Source of the DNA: Liolophura sinensis
Taxonomy: Eukaryota; Mollusca; Polyplacophora; Chitonida; Chitonidae
DNA: 64,000 nt
Reading direction: 5' to 3'
NCBI RefSeq assembly: GCF_032854445.1
Contig: NC_088295.1
Location: 67,921,058 to 67,985,057, forward strand
Shown here: one piece after another, positions 12,828-27,800 of the stretch
Layout: every line of letters begins with the position of its first letter
Position numbering within the stretch: the first letter of the stretch is position 1
The notes under the pieces: generated by a model
Seen by the model: the letters and a program-made list of their open reading frames with translations, nothing else
The model's database searches: none
Told to the model about the DNA's origin: nothing
Translations under genes and position numbers: made by a program

Positions 12828-15800
12828 GTAAGTCTTTAATACAACAGGTATTAGCTACATTCCTGAACTATTAGCTCAGTTGCTAAATCCTCAACTGTGA
12901 CAAATTTCAGAGCAGAATGAAAATTTAAGATGATGAACATTTGTGAGTGTCTTACAAAAATATATATATAATTTAAGCCCTGAGCATTGGTATCAGCCTC
13001 CAGTAACAGCTAAAGCAATGTTAAGATACATATAAATGTGACTGGTGGTATTTTAAAATGTACTGCATGTATTGAGCTCAAGTTTTCCGCACATTTAAAG
13101 TGCAATTAATTTGAGGGGGATGTTCCATCTTTGATGCCCATGGGCATATTAAGGATATATTAATGATACATATGAATGTATTTTAATACACGCATTATGG
13201 CGCTGCCCCATTCCTCAACCTTTTTGAATATGAAAGAGCAACTTTCAGTGCAGTTTATGCACATTTTGGTTTTTGATTTTAGAGACAGAATTACATCTGT
13301 GCATTGGCCATTTTCAGGGCTTCACAAAAATTTTAATTTTATCAGTCTACACAGAATAATGACTTCAGAATATGCTTGAATAAACACCCTGTAAACATGG
13401 TGTAAAAAAAGGTTGAAAAATTACAATAACATTTTCCTGTCTGTGTATTTCTGGTTCTTTTATCCAGGGACAGAGCTACATGTAGGAATCAATCCTGTAC
13501 CCTAACATACATAATAAATTATTCATTAGTTTTACTTCACAGTGATATGACCATCCCGAGCCATATTAACTATATGTACATGTACTGGTTCTCATACTGT
13601 AAGCTGCTAATTGTGGTATACTGCTGTAATGTAAATATGAGACATTTACTAATTGTCTTGGCAACAGAAAGATTTTTTTTGTGGTGGTAATAACATGCAG
13701 CTTTGTCTACTTATTCATTCAAGAATTAAGGTGTGACAAACTGAAGTTAACACAATTATTAGTACTAATAGGGTTAGCCCATTCTTTGTCAGACATAGTT
13801 TGTTGGCATTTATCATGTATTGTGTACTGTATAGACTCTACATGTGATTGATACATATCCAGTCAGTTATCTGTTCATAGCCAAACTGTTGTCATAGCCA
13901 AACTTGCCAGTTTTTCATGATGTATGCAGCTAGATCACTAACGCGTGTAGGTGGTGTTTGTCAGATTTGAGGAATGATTTTACCTGATAAGGAAGCTCTC
14001 CTGAATGCCTGACATTGTGTGGAGATTTGGGAGTTACATGAGAGAACAATCTGTGTCAGTAGGACTTAGGGGCCATGATCAGCTCATTTGACCTGGGACA
14101 GATCACTGGGATGAGACAGGGAAAGGCTCTAGGCTAGCCACAGGCTCACCTCCAAGCATTCCAACAGAAATAGAACTTTAAACTATGTAAATGAGCTTGG
14201 CATATCTTCCTGAGCTGAGCACTCAAATAGAACCAGAAACAGAGGCTCTATGTGGATAATGATCTAAAGGCAGGGATACATCTCCAGCGGCTTGTTTGTG
14301 TGGTTTGGTAGTCGTCAGAGTCAGAGCCTTATATTGCCTGATTTACCATGCAGGCAACAGTATTTTATATGTAAGTATTAAAAGTAATCTTATCCTCGTG
14401 TCACACAATTCCCATGTGTGTAATATGGTCTCTATGTCTCTGGAAACTTTTCTGAACAAACATACATGTACCATGTAGAAGTAATGTGCATGTATCTGTG
14501 TAATAGTGTTAAAGCTCACCAGGGATTGTGTACATTTTGAGGATCTTAGCAATGAAATTATGAAGTCAAACACCTCTGCTGTGTTTAAGCAAGTGTGTTG
14601 ATGAGGTATTACATATGTCCGTCCTGCTCACATCAAACCTGCGTTACCTTGTACATGTATGTGTTAATTTGCTGTGAGCCTGTGTCGTTCATTTGTCGTC
14701 AGCCCATTCATCAAAACCTTAGTGCTGATTTACATGTAAAGCTAACTAGTACATGGGTAACACTTACATGTACATGTATCTTGAGATTTTCTCTCTGTTC
14801 TGCTCAAGTCATATTCTTGTGTAGTTAAAATGAAAGAAGTGAAAAGTGAAATTTTCATTGTATCAGCAAGTACACCAACTAATCACTTGAGTAAGGTTTA
14901 AGTCAAGAGCTTTGTCAGGTACTTTGCAAATGCTGGTTGTTAAATTCAGGCACTCCAGTGTCCTTCACCCATATGTACCATCTTAAAAGTGGAAACTTCT
15001 TGAGCATAGCATTGGCTAAGTTGTTAAGCACTTTTTCAGATGTTGTATCTTATTATCAACTCACACAGGTTATTCATGTGTGTACTTACATGATGGATTT
15101 TACTGTTGGAGGAAATCATTTGTGTGTAAAATGCCTGAGTTAGCTGATGTAACAGCTTCGTGAAAGCTGTAATTTCATTGGCCTTTTTGCAGTATGAAAA
15201 TACACTGCATAAAGACGTGTAGTGTAAGATTTACAGTAGCACTTGGCATGAACATAAATAGTTTTCTCATTTCAGAATGATTATTTAATTTCTCAATCAC
15301 CTCTGGACACTGAGAACTGGTTAATTGGATTATTCTTATTAGACTTGTGATCAAGTGTAAATTATGGCTGGGAATTTTACCTTTACCCCAGCCTCGGCTT
15401 ACTACATGTATGCAGGGCTCATTGGGCACATTTGATGACGAAATTCTCCCTGTGGCTTAACAACAGTTTTTAGGTCACAAGAGTTTATGAGTAAAAACAA
15501 AAAAAAACAAAAAAAAAAAACAGCAATATTAGTAAAAAAAAAATTTTTCTTATGTCAAACTGATATTTAATTACATTTGTGTAACCTTTCATGCTTGGAT
15601 GTGTCTTGTTACAGAAATACAAATAATGCTCAAAGAGGTCATCTGTTATCTTTTTTTTTCTAATGAATTATACGTTATTGACATTTTTCCTACAAACATA
15701 AGAGATGGGTTTGATGAATCTGTCTATCTCCTGCATTCTGCATTTATCTGTGAAAACCAAATGTCTGATATGTATAATTGGTTGTCCCAGGGTGTGTACT

Positions 15801-18800
15801 GTACCTCTGATAATATTTATATCATCTTCTGTCCATCTACTCATGTTTAATATATACATGATGCCTTATATAGTTGAATCTGTCTGTACTTGCGTATGTC
15901 CCTCAGCCTTCCTCTACACATGTGAGACATGTTGATATCCTTTGTAAACTAATGTATATGGCTTACTGAGCTAGGAATGGCCCTTTGGGTGACATCAATG
16001 CCTCTTAGATTTACATTAAGATATGTAGATGAGAAATGATGGTTTCCCTATGATGTGGGTTATCCTCATCTATCGGGTATTCCTACATGTTTGTCTGCTG
16101 AAGATTATCCACTGTCTAGGTGGGGCTGGAAATCATGTCTGTGTGATCAGGGCTGTGACCTGTATACCTCTCCTCTAGGGAATACTGAGCCTGTGCTCTG
16201 AATGTATCACCCAGGCTGGTACACCAGGGTTGTGAATGAATGCATCAAGGTACCAGTTATACATGTGTAGCAACTGAGGGATGTGCTAATTCCCAGAGCT
16301 CCCATGGTACTAAACGCTGGATGCAATTGCCTTGATTGCTTGGAAACAGCTACATGTTGATCAGCTTTTGCCCATACAGATATTTGCGCGCACTTGGCTT
16401 GAAGTTTACGCAGCACATTTCATCCTGTACCGTGTTATTGTACATGTTGTTCTTAACATGTAATTGAATTGTGAATGTCACTGTCTTGAACACATACCAG
16501 ATCTGAAGTTTAGGAGGCATATTACATCTCCATCAACGTTTTGCCTGGTGTAAGAAACCTTGCATTCCTGTTACATTTGGTATTCAGTATTCACACATAG
16601 ACTAACAGTTGTGATCTTTCCCACCATTGGCCACATCTGTGTATGAGGACTGAAGCTGTCAGGTCTTTAGTGACACGATCAGACAAACCACATGGGCAGA
16701 GATGGGAGCTGTGCAAAGTTTACTGCTGAGACCTGTATGTTTGCTGGTTCAACCCATGACCCTGTCAAAGACGCAGACCTGGCCAGCCACTGTTGTACAC
16801 GGAATGGGACAGTAAGCTGTAAATAATGAGAGGGTGGGCCAGTGCCTGGTACATGTGCTTTGTGGGTACAGAGACCCTGTTACATAAGAACTTCATGAGG
16901 AAACTGAATGCTACACCTGACCACACCTGTCCTATGCCCCTGTTACAGGTGCTAAATTAGCCAGAGGTGACACCTGTAGGATCAGATCTGCTGACTGTTT
17001 GTTTTGAACGCTTCAGACTGTGGAGGGTCGTCAGACAAGGTAAAGGCTGTACCTGGCTAAAAAGGAATCTCAGCATACACACACACACACACACATTGGG
17101 TTTAGCCAGCCTTGTATTACTTTAGCTACTCTTTAAAGCCAGACTTCTTGTCAGGAAGACAATGCACACTTGAACAGTGCATTACCTGTCAGCTTCTTAG
17201 CTTGTCATGTCACCTGTTACCAAATGGCTGTCTGTTGTTCTGATACCTATATAAATATTGGATCAAAGGGGCTGAGGAGTCGCCACCTAGCTTGCCTTGA
17301 AAATACCTGCTCGCTGAATGACCCCTGTACTCTGCAGTAACAGTATGTGTTTACATGTATGGCGATGTGAATAGTAATGCGTGGTCATACTGTACAGGAT
17401 GAAAGGTTCAGTATTCCACAGTTTTTCGCCAACATGTACATATGTTTAGATAATGCGCGTGTATATTGTCATGTACATGTGTTTAGATAGGGTGCATGTG
17501 TATGGTCATGTACATGTTCTTGTAGATGCCCTGGATTGCTGTCCATATCTATTTATCTGTAATGCAAAGTAGTGTTCGCTATATAAATTCTCAGTTTAGT
17601 GGGTTTTTTGGGGTTTTTTTTTTTTTACACTACAACAACCATATTCAACCACATGCAGATTATGCTACTGATTATCATGTGTACATTGACATATGTATTT
17701 GAAACTCCCTTATGATTCAGATGCATGAAAGGCGTTACTTATCACTGCAACAGCACATACCTGTACTGAACGTTTAAACAAACAACATTTATAAAAAAAA
17801 ATAAAAGGTATGGTGAGAGTACCGTGCTACATCACAAGCATGGTTTTCTTGGACTAATCTATCGCAACTGAAGTGAGACTTATGAGAGCCATGATGTGAA
17901 CCATTTCAGTTTATGTGCAGTTTTTTCTTGATTGGTTTACCTATTCTTGTACATGTACCTATGGTTGTACCCTAATTTCTCACCCTTTTCACGTATTAAA
18001 GAGCAACTTTCACTACAATTTATACACATTATTTATTTGATAGTGGAGACAAAACTGCATGTATCTTGGTTGGAGGTCTTCAGGGTTTCAGGGCTTCACA
18101 AATGTATAATTTTATATGAATTATGGCTTCAGAATATACTTGAACAAACACCTTGCATGTGAAAAAGTTGAACAATTACAGTATTTGGACTTTCATGGCT
18201 GGCCGTAAGTACTTCCTCCAAATGTGTCTGATTTTAGGCCACAGTGTTCAGTAAACAAATACAGAACAGCCTTGTGAGGGAACACTGCTGACCTGGCCAC
18301 TTTGACCCTGTTATGCTAATGTTACTGAACGCCCAAGATACACAAGACAAACTGACTATTTAGCTCTTAATTAGATATTAATAATTACTCGTTAATTTGG
18401 TCAGGTAAACAGGTCAGCTGTGGTGAGCAATGTTCAGAGGTAAACAGTGAGTGTGATGATAGACAGACAATATTTCCACATCACTTGTCTGACTGGATTC
18501 AGGAAAAGTGCCCCATCAGCAGGACTGACACCTGGGCGTGTATTTGCAACATAACATGGAACAATACAGGTCGAATTTTTTTTTCACCTGGCATAGATGA
18601 ATGAATTTTTCCTTTCTTATGTATTCTTTGTTATTCTTCATAACTGGTATAATATGTTGAATTTGGATTTGTGCATGGCTCCCAGGTAGTTTTATTTTAA
18701 GTAAATAAATAAATGAAAATACATGTGCATGTGTATAAAATTACATGTAGTGAAAAGAAAATTAAAAAAAAAAAAACAACCCAAACACTGATGGTCATTT

Positions 18801-21800
18801 CAGAGAAGAACAGACTGACATCGTTAGAATTGTAATTATCATATGATATGAGGCCTTTATATTTCTGATCATGTATAGATCTAAAAATGTACTAGGAACC
18901 AATGTAGCACATGCACATGTGCTACATTAACTACTGTTGTCATTAACAACTTCGATTCCCACAGTGTCTCTTAGAGAAGATGCTAACTGCAAGAGCATCG
19001 TCATTTTTTGGGTAAGCTGATATCATTGAAGCAAATGGAAGGTGTTTTATTTCACCTTGTACATTATCTGTGATTAGAGGAGAGCATGTATGCTTAAACT
19101 GCTGTACCTGTGTGTACATTCTTCATTACTCTAAATCTTCAACCTTTCAACCTCGTAAGCACTTTTTTCAGTGGAATTTATGCTTACAGTTATTATGAAA
19201 ATGATTCGTTTGTGTCACTAAAGATTCAAACTTCATAAACTGTGCAGATTATTTCTCTACTGCCCATAGCTTTCTCAGAATGTTCCCAAATATTGGTCAC
19301 AGTTGTTGTTGAAAAGGTTGAAGAATTACGGTACATCAGTCAAACACCTTGCCTGTTTTCTTTCATGTACATCTAGGAGACAAGTGTTTTAGTGATTACT
19401 AATTATGAATTGTATGTTTAATATCAGTTTTGTCATTCCTATTATGTTGCTTGTGTTCCTGGAATAATAGAGACTAGGTATTATAGAATTTGTGGAATGC
19501 TGTGGCAGTGACTAGTAGAATTTTTTTCCCCAAATTGTCACCTGCTCATCTGTATTATCTGTTATGTTGGCTTTATCCCGCATCCCATTTACCTCAGTCC
19601 TGTACAGAATTACATCTTTGCCTTTGGCCTTTGTTCATTTATCATTGCAACATTCCAGTGCATGCCTCTGGCTCAATGGATCAGCCGGTGTGCACCGATC
19701 AAGAGATCCCTGAGAAAGCAAGGACAATGTATTGATGCAACCAATGGAAAAGTTTCATTATCCCTAGGCCTACAAATTTATCATAGTTTCGTTTTTTTTT
19801 TTTTTTTTTAAGGGGAATTTTTTGAGCTTCCCATGGTTTATCAGCAGCAGGGCTCATTCTGGGCCCGGCTAGAAAAATTCATCCATGCGTGGGCGCATGT
19901 CAGTCAGAGTGAGGTAGATATTTATTGTAAGTTCTTTTAGTTTGTTCATTACAGGCGCTACACATGCTGTAGCTGCATGTGTCAATGAGCATGCTCTGTT
20001 CTTGGTACATCTTACCACAGTACTTTTGCATGCAGCTTGTTGACAGGTTACAGTTATTGGCTTTGGCAGTGTACTTTTTAACATTAAAATGGTAATTACT
20101 TAAGTGATGGTTTTGCAAAGACTTCAACCTTACAACCATTGCTGTGATTCATTAAAAAGGAGGATTAATGTGGCATTTGTAGCGATGTGTTTGATGTTGT
20201 TACATGTGTTTGGAGTCCTTCTGATGTAATACTACCATCGACATGGATCAGCATGCACATGATGAAGGTAGGAATGTTGAATTGTTCTCTATATGTTTAT
20301 AAGACACATGACATGGTACATATAAAAAAAGTAAAGTAGGTGTACAGTATGTGGGACTGTCCTTAAGCTATTACTAGTCTTTCTCAAGAATATGTCAGAG
20401 TTTACCTGGTTGCAGCTTACGTACTATGTACATTAACATACAGATATTTTGTAGAAATGTTATAATTAGATCACTGGTACAGATATGAAGTTTTCCATTT
20501 TGCCAAAATCATGCTCCAATGTGTGTACACATTTGCTTGTACACCTATAAGGCTAATGAAAATTTATTGCTCGTTTCCTGGCAGAATATTTTAGAAAATG
20601 AGTGTGTACAGTTGAACAATTTTCCATTTTCATTATCATTATTTTATAATACAGACAGTTTCTGGCAAAACATGAAATAATGTTTGAATATGTGGGAAAT
20701 GATGTATAGGCAAGTGACAGGAAGCAGTGAATGAAGATTGATTGGCCTGATGAGGCTATATGTAAATGCAGGGTGTAAGAGTAAGAGATTGTGAGGCAGA
20801 TTTCGTATAAATGCATCAAGATGACTTTACGTCTGGTTTACATATCCACGAAGACATGGAAATCTCATCAGGTACAGATTGGGATTATGTAACATTTGAG
20901 TTGCAGAGTCTGTGTGCAGAACTAATCCTGGGTGCAGACCACTGCTGCTGTGTGGGGTATGTGACAGGGAGAATCCCTGCCCACTTGTATGTTTGATGGG
21001 CTGTTCACAACTGACCAGACCCCTGATCCCCTCTCCCCTCCCTGACATGCTCCTCTGTTGTAATGTTGACTTGGTTCTCATAGGAGACAGCTCTGCTTGG
21101 GTTTCAGGGCCAAATGTCAGGGCTGAGACCTTTTATAGCCTCAGTCCTAGCCAGGATAGAAGTCTGATGTAAAAGGCTGGGAACAGTGCGAGTAACTCAA
21201 CTCATACAATCTGTCCACTCCACTTGATTAATTTCAATTCACTTTAGTAAATGTATGCTGGTACATGTAAGTACATATTAATACACGAGGGCCTTTTCTC
21301 TGATCTCCTTTAAAGGTTAAAAGACTGGCATTGTGCATTGTCAAATGTAAATTTTTGGTTTCTCAAAGTGTAACTGTTGCTGAACTAAATGTTTGTGTTT
21401 GTATGTGCATACGCCTGTATACGCTATATATACATTTATATCATAAAATAGCATAAGGCATATAAGACCTTCCCCTCCACGTTCAGTTCCACGTACAGCT
21501 AGTAAATTTCTATGAATATATGTACATGTTAGAATTACATGGGGGAGTAGAATTTGAAAACTCTCTACACTGTCACTCAGATTGTAATGATAAAGGGATA
21601 AGAAACTGATACCATTACATATACCTGTTGTACATGTTAGAGAGGGAAGGAGGGGAAAGGTCTTGCATTACATGGAAGCTAACATAAACTGTACCAGTAA
21701 AACAGATTGTAGGACTTAATAATGAGGAAATATACAGGAAATGTTTCCCGGTATATTATTTGGAGATATACTCACTAAGATTGGATAAAGTACTTGAGAT

Positions 21801-24800
21801 TAATTGTGTGCTGCATTCACAGGAAAACTGTTTCACACAAGTAGGCTGCTTGTGTTAGTCAATCCAATAGCCGTGACAGTACTTTGATCTAGATTCTACA
21901 TACATACATAAGCCATCCTGTTTCATTTAAACCATCCTGATTGTGAGGGTGGCTGTTCGGAAGGGATGTATTATGTAAACCAGTACAGTAAATATTATGA
22001 AATCTAAGCTAACACATATCCTTGTAGCCTGAACCAAAATCTGTTCAGGACCAGGCCAATACTGCATAAAGGGACAGGCCTAATTCACCAGTAATTGAGA
22101 CCCCATTTTCATCTCTTGACACATCAGTTCTGATCAGTTCCATCCACGTTGCTTGAGTCACTGATTGGAGGACTAAGATACAACCAGGGTATTATTTATT
22201 CAGGCTGATTACTATGGTCCACTGGAGACGGAGCACTCTGTGAAAACACTCTGTACTCAGGCTTATGGGCTGGAACCTCAAGTGGGTGTGAAATGGCAGT
22301 AAACACAGCTCCACTTTAGCCTCTAGGCAGAATTTCTTAATTGGCCTCTCGCTTTTTTTATTCACGCTTCGTCTGGATTTCATCACATAGGTACAGGAAA
22401 TCTCAGAGATATATAATATCTAGGTTAGCATACAGGATGTGGTACATGTAGCACATGAATATTTGACTGACTTCATTTTCTTACAGAAAAATTTAGATTT
22501 GTATTGTTAGTCAGTGCATGTGTATGCATTTTTGTTGTCAGCTGCTGTGAGAGTCAATGTACTTATATGTAAAAGAGAAAGGCTGATTGTTTAGTTCCTT
22601 TGTTGACAAGAAACTTTAGTTCATGTATGATGCATTGAACTCCACCCTTCATGATTTCCTTTGTACAAATGTATGTATATTTAAAACTACAGTCGTGTGT
22701 AGTTTGTGACTGGGCATTGAAATCATTAGTAAGTTTTCATTTCATATTTTAGAGTTGTTTATGTATACATACAGGTGCAAAACATTTATTTATATGTATA
22801 TGGAAATATTATTATTTATATATTTAATCAGTGTTTAATGCTATACTCAAGAAGTTTTCACTTATGAGATGGCTGTCAGATTTTTGGGTTGAAGGGTCTT
22901 GAAGATGATCTTAGTTTACATGTACATGTATCTTTCAGAAATACAGAGATGTACTCTTACAAGAATTTGGTGTTCTCAGGTTTGCTGTCCTTAGTTAGCC
23001 AGAACTGTAGGTCACATAAGCATGTTGTGAAAAAAGAAGAAGATCTATATTTCTTCAAGAGAAGCAGAGTCCACTCTAGCAATGGAGTCACATGATTTGA
23101 AAAGAGCTGCTTGCAAAATTCTACTTCTGTTGAAGTGGCGGTTTACATTTGGGTTAATTGCAATGTTGTGCTCTATTACTCCCACATAATGAGGTGATTT
23201 GAATTCAAAATAGTTTAAGATCCATGGAAACCAGCACTTGTTGCATACAACTTTAACACTATGAGGACACTGCAAGCAATAGAACAGAGTTTCAGGTTAG
23301 TGAATGTAACTGTTCAGAGCTGTAAATGTGGAAGCTATGTCTTTGCTGGGAACATGTTCAACCAATCTCAGAGCTATACAAAGTGATATATTCAACAGTG
23401 GAGGGGTGTTTCTTCTTATATTATCATTAGGCATGCATACTCTGAAGGACATACAACTTACCATTAAAACAAGGTATACATATATACACCTAGTTATTAG
23501 GAAGACAGTAGATGTGCAATTGTTTCTCACTCCGTCATTTGTGAGAGGAGAGGGCTTGCAGATTACTGCTCCACGCTGTGAGCCACAGAGGGCCAAAGGG
23601 TGGTAGCATGAAGAAAAGAAGGTAGGCTTAATTTGGTTGATCAGATACCTGATCTGCCTCAAGCCGTTAAGGGTTGCCATCACCAACAAATAAAATGTCA
23701 AAGGCGGCTGTTCACATAACAATGGACATGGTAATAGGATGTGTTGGGGCTGCCATGCTCTGCTCAACTCCCCTACATGTAGCTGTCATGCCTGTAAGGT
23801 CACAGGACTCAGTGTTCAAACCATACACACCTGGCTGTTTCCTTGATCTGTCTGACCAGGAAGTGTAGTGAGCATACATGCTAATCATTAAGGACAAATT
23901 TACCAGTGGAATGTTGTACAGTTACCTACATATACACTGACCAGGAAGACTCTATTTGGAATAAAGCCTTCCCTGTCTTTTTCCAGGCTGAAGGCCTAAA
24001 TTTAGATGAATAGTTTGTTTCAGTTGACTTAATAGAAGGAGGTAAGGAACTGTCTGTCTCATAAATATAGATAGTCTTCTGCCCTGATGACCAGTCTGAT
24101 ACAGTTTGTTGTCTGATCTAGTTACACTCAGGTCATGTCCAGCTGATCCTTGTACTGATACAGCACTGCTAACACATCTACAGCTGCACTGACCACTGCT
24201 GTATGTACATGTACGTGTACTAGTATATGTGAGAGGAACGTGCACATTTTACACCTAGAACTTTGATAGAGAATACATGTATTCCTGAGGAGAGGTGCTC
24301 AGCATGATGGAAGTTATTCAGTGGATGTCCGAGAAGCACAGGTGATGTCCATGTGCTATTGGAGTTGAATGTCGTTATCAGTCAGATTTTGCTAATGACA
24401 GCACTCAGATTTATGTTGATGAAGTTTAGCAAACAAAACTACAGAGGTACTGGCAATGCCCTGCACCTGGTACATTCTAGTGTACCTGACAAACCCTGGC
24501 TGAATCAGTGGAAGCTTATTGGCCCTTGTATTGCCTGAGAGGATACCACTATTGTAGAGTTTGATGGGTTGTGCTGCCCAAGTTATATTCTTCATTTCTG
24601 GCATATTTGTGCCACTTTAATCTACTAGTATACATGTACTTGACCTTACTTACATTATGAGGTATCAGTGTAAAATCTCATATTCAAGTGCAAGGCTCTT
24701 AGGTCATTGGTTCAAACCAGGGTTAGTCTCTGTCAGTTTTCAGCACTGGAATCTGTGTTGTACCTAGAAAGTGTAATTTAAATTTTTTGGAATATGTGTT

Positions 24801-27800
24801 TTGATCAGGCTTCTCATAACAACATGCTGGCTGTATTAGATCTAAAAATTTATCCATCATTTTGGCTTATTCTGAGAGTTACATTGATCTTGAAGAGATG
24901 TTTTGAGGTTTGTTTGGAAGGTATATGTACTTGTACTTTTAGGATATCCTTGTGGGAAAACATGAATTTCAGCAATTTTATGAGGTTTATTTGCCTCTCA
25001 GAATGCACTTTTTGTAATGGCTACAATATGCCATGTTGCCAACAGAACAGATTGGCTTTGTCCTTTATCCTTTTACTAACATAAACACATGTCAATCAAA
25101 TGTTTGCACTTTGGCACCAGCCTAAGAATAATCACATTACAGTAGGATTGTGGGCTTCAAAACGTGGACACAAAAAGGGAAACAAAAGTTTATTTCAGTA
25201 GTCATTGCACTTATTGCTAAGTACAAGATAAACACATAGATGATATCAGGTGTCTGGTACCATTGCATTAAAAGCCTTGGATACACAATCTCTCTGCACT
25301 TTGACTACTTTGACTAGGTATATTGGTTTTTACTCTTGAAGAGGAGATTTTAGCAGATAGTACATTTAAAATGCTAAAAGAAAAAGATGACAACCACAAA
25401 TGTGAATACACCCATGCCTGTAGTTGGAGAGATATTAATTTTCCTTTGTTGTTTTCAGTGGAGAGGCCATGGACACTGTGAACACAGAAGTCCCTTTACG
25501 AAGCCACGGCAAACCGCGGGATTTCCGGAGCACACGCTCTGAGATCCTGACATCAGAGCTGTACCGTCGTCGCAGTGCCTCAATGATGGAAGTGAAGGAG
25601 CAGGCCCATGGCAGACTGCAGGAGGAACTCATCAAAGCTCAAAGGGTGAGAGGCTAATCAAAGCACAGCTCAAAGTGCCAGTTTCTGGTCGGAAATTCTT
25701 TGTAGTGGTCTGGATGAAACCCAGTCTCATTGGAATCTTTGTGAGGCAAATTTAATTTCAAAGAAAAACGAAATGCTAGCTGGTATTGTATTGGTCATTG
25801 AATTTCTCCACTGCTGTCAAACACGTCTCCTCTCTGATGATGTGAATTATGCTGAAAACCCCTCTGTGCTGTGTGATAATCCTGTATTTGGCTTAGAGTG
25901 TAGCACTTAGGGTCAGATTAATCAGGACAAAGGCATCTTGTCCATCCACGTCTAGTTTTTTTATGCTGGGATCACTTAATACCTTTATTGAAGATTTAAA
26001 ATAGATAGGAGATGAAAACTTGCAAAAACATTTATTTATGGTAGTAAAGTAGAAGAATTCATATATCTGGCATCATATATTTTGATTTTTTTGTTTTTCT
26101 TTGCTTTTAATTAATGCTCCAACTTACTATTTGCTACAATAAATGTTGTATAGAACAACTGTACCATTAATAGTGATCATCTAGTCTGTAGAGTCTTCTA
26201 ATTCGAGAGACCGTGTGCATTTCATAGTAATTTTGTGAATATACAGCATGCTTGAATGTGATAAGGGGTCTAAGATCCCTTAAATTTTAGGAAACACTTA
26301 CTTTTCAGAAAGTCTTCCTTCTTGATATTGTCCTTATTTTTTTGCTTCTTTTCACGTGAGTACACTTTTATAAAGGCATGGATTTCTGTCAGTCATCCAG
26401 TGTGTCCTGAGTGGCCTGCTGTGGATACAGTACAGATCAGATTAGACCAGTAGTAACTGTGCCTGACACCAAGTCAGGCCAACCAGTTAATGCAATAGCA
26501 CATCCCACACTCAGCCATGTTCATTCAATTTCCAGACCATTAATGACTAAATGGTTTTTGTACCTGTGGAGATTGGGAAGTCATGTACAGGGAATTCAGG
26601 CTAAAAGCCAGTGTTAATATTGGTCACTGTAATTGGAATGTATGTACCTGTAAATTCCCGTTAGACTACTACCATTTCCACAGAATGGATGGCAATTTAT
26701 GTATCACACATTTTGTACATGGTCATTTAACACTGTTCTACTTCATGAAACTTGCTTGTATTGATCACTTTATTGTAACATATTCGTGAAAGGGTATTTG
26801 TCCAAGCAGATGATTTCCCTTTAAAATATGATGTTGAGTATGTGTATGTACACTACACAAAATAGAAAAAGGAGAAAAGCTAAGAGGGACAGCAGATATT
26901 TATTCTCGATCATTGATAGTCTTGATCCATTGTTACAGTTAATCTGTTCAGAAGTTTAAAGTTCAAGTAACACAAAATGCTTATACAATACGACCATGAA
27001 ATTTTATATTTGGCCCCTTCATAAAGGCAGGCCTCCGGAGTGCCCAAGTTCATGCATCCCAGAACATTTCTTGATAGAAACCCTCGACGGAAATATTGTC
27101 TTGTAGCTGACGCAATAATGAACAGAATTTTCTCACTCGTTAAGTACATTGTACATGTATCTGTGTGTGTACTTTCAGGAGCTGAAGCTGAAAGATGAGG
27201 AGTGTGAGAAGCTGGCTAAGGTTAGAGACCAGATGTGCCAAGAACTAGAGGAGCTGACTGCTTGTCTCTTTGAGGTTAGATCCCTCTATCGGTTTGCTGA
27301 CTAAGTGTCCTCTTTGTTTGGTATATACCTGTATGTAGGCCCGTACATATTACCCAGTTAACATTAAGTTTTATTCTTATTTCTTAACTCTTTAGCTCAT
27401 TATATGTCTAAAACATTGCCTTCGTGTTCATGAGACTATTGATTGATTCTGTCAACATTCTCATTTAGTTGAATATAGAGAAAGAGAAGGAAAAAAATTC
27501 AACCTGTTTCAACAGAATAAAATATTTAATTTTCTTTTTAACGTTTTTGAAAGGAGTTAAAAAGTCATTCAGAATCCAGTATGCATTGAAGTGATCTGTA
27601 TATTTCTTTCTTAAGGAGGCTAACAACATGGTACAAGAAGCAAATATGAAGAGAATGCATTCTGAAAAATTGCAGTCTGAGGCAGCAAATAAGGTGAGGG
27701 AAGTTGATACATACATGTATGTCTCTGTAACGGCATGAAAGCAAGTTACCTAGTATTATTATTATTTTTGACTGAAAAAAGATTTGTAAAGAAAACTCTG

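Larger units (their letters stand above)
12828..25458 (+). other. RAB3IP intron 1, 12.6 kb
   Basis: The phases of the flanking exons fit directly, so no missing exon is required. I see no other gene inside. It holds three copies of a short element with TCAACCTTTT ends (separate entries), a (CA)n tract and many ACATGTA words. Confidence 0.7.
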
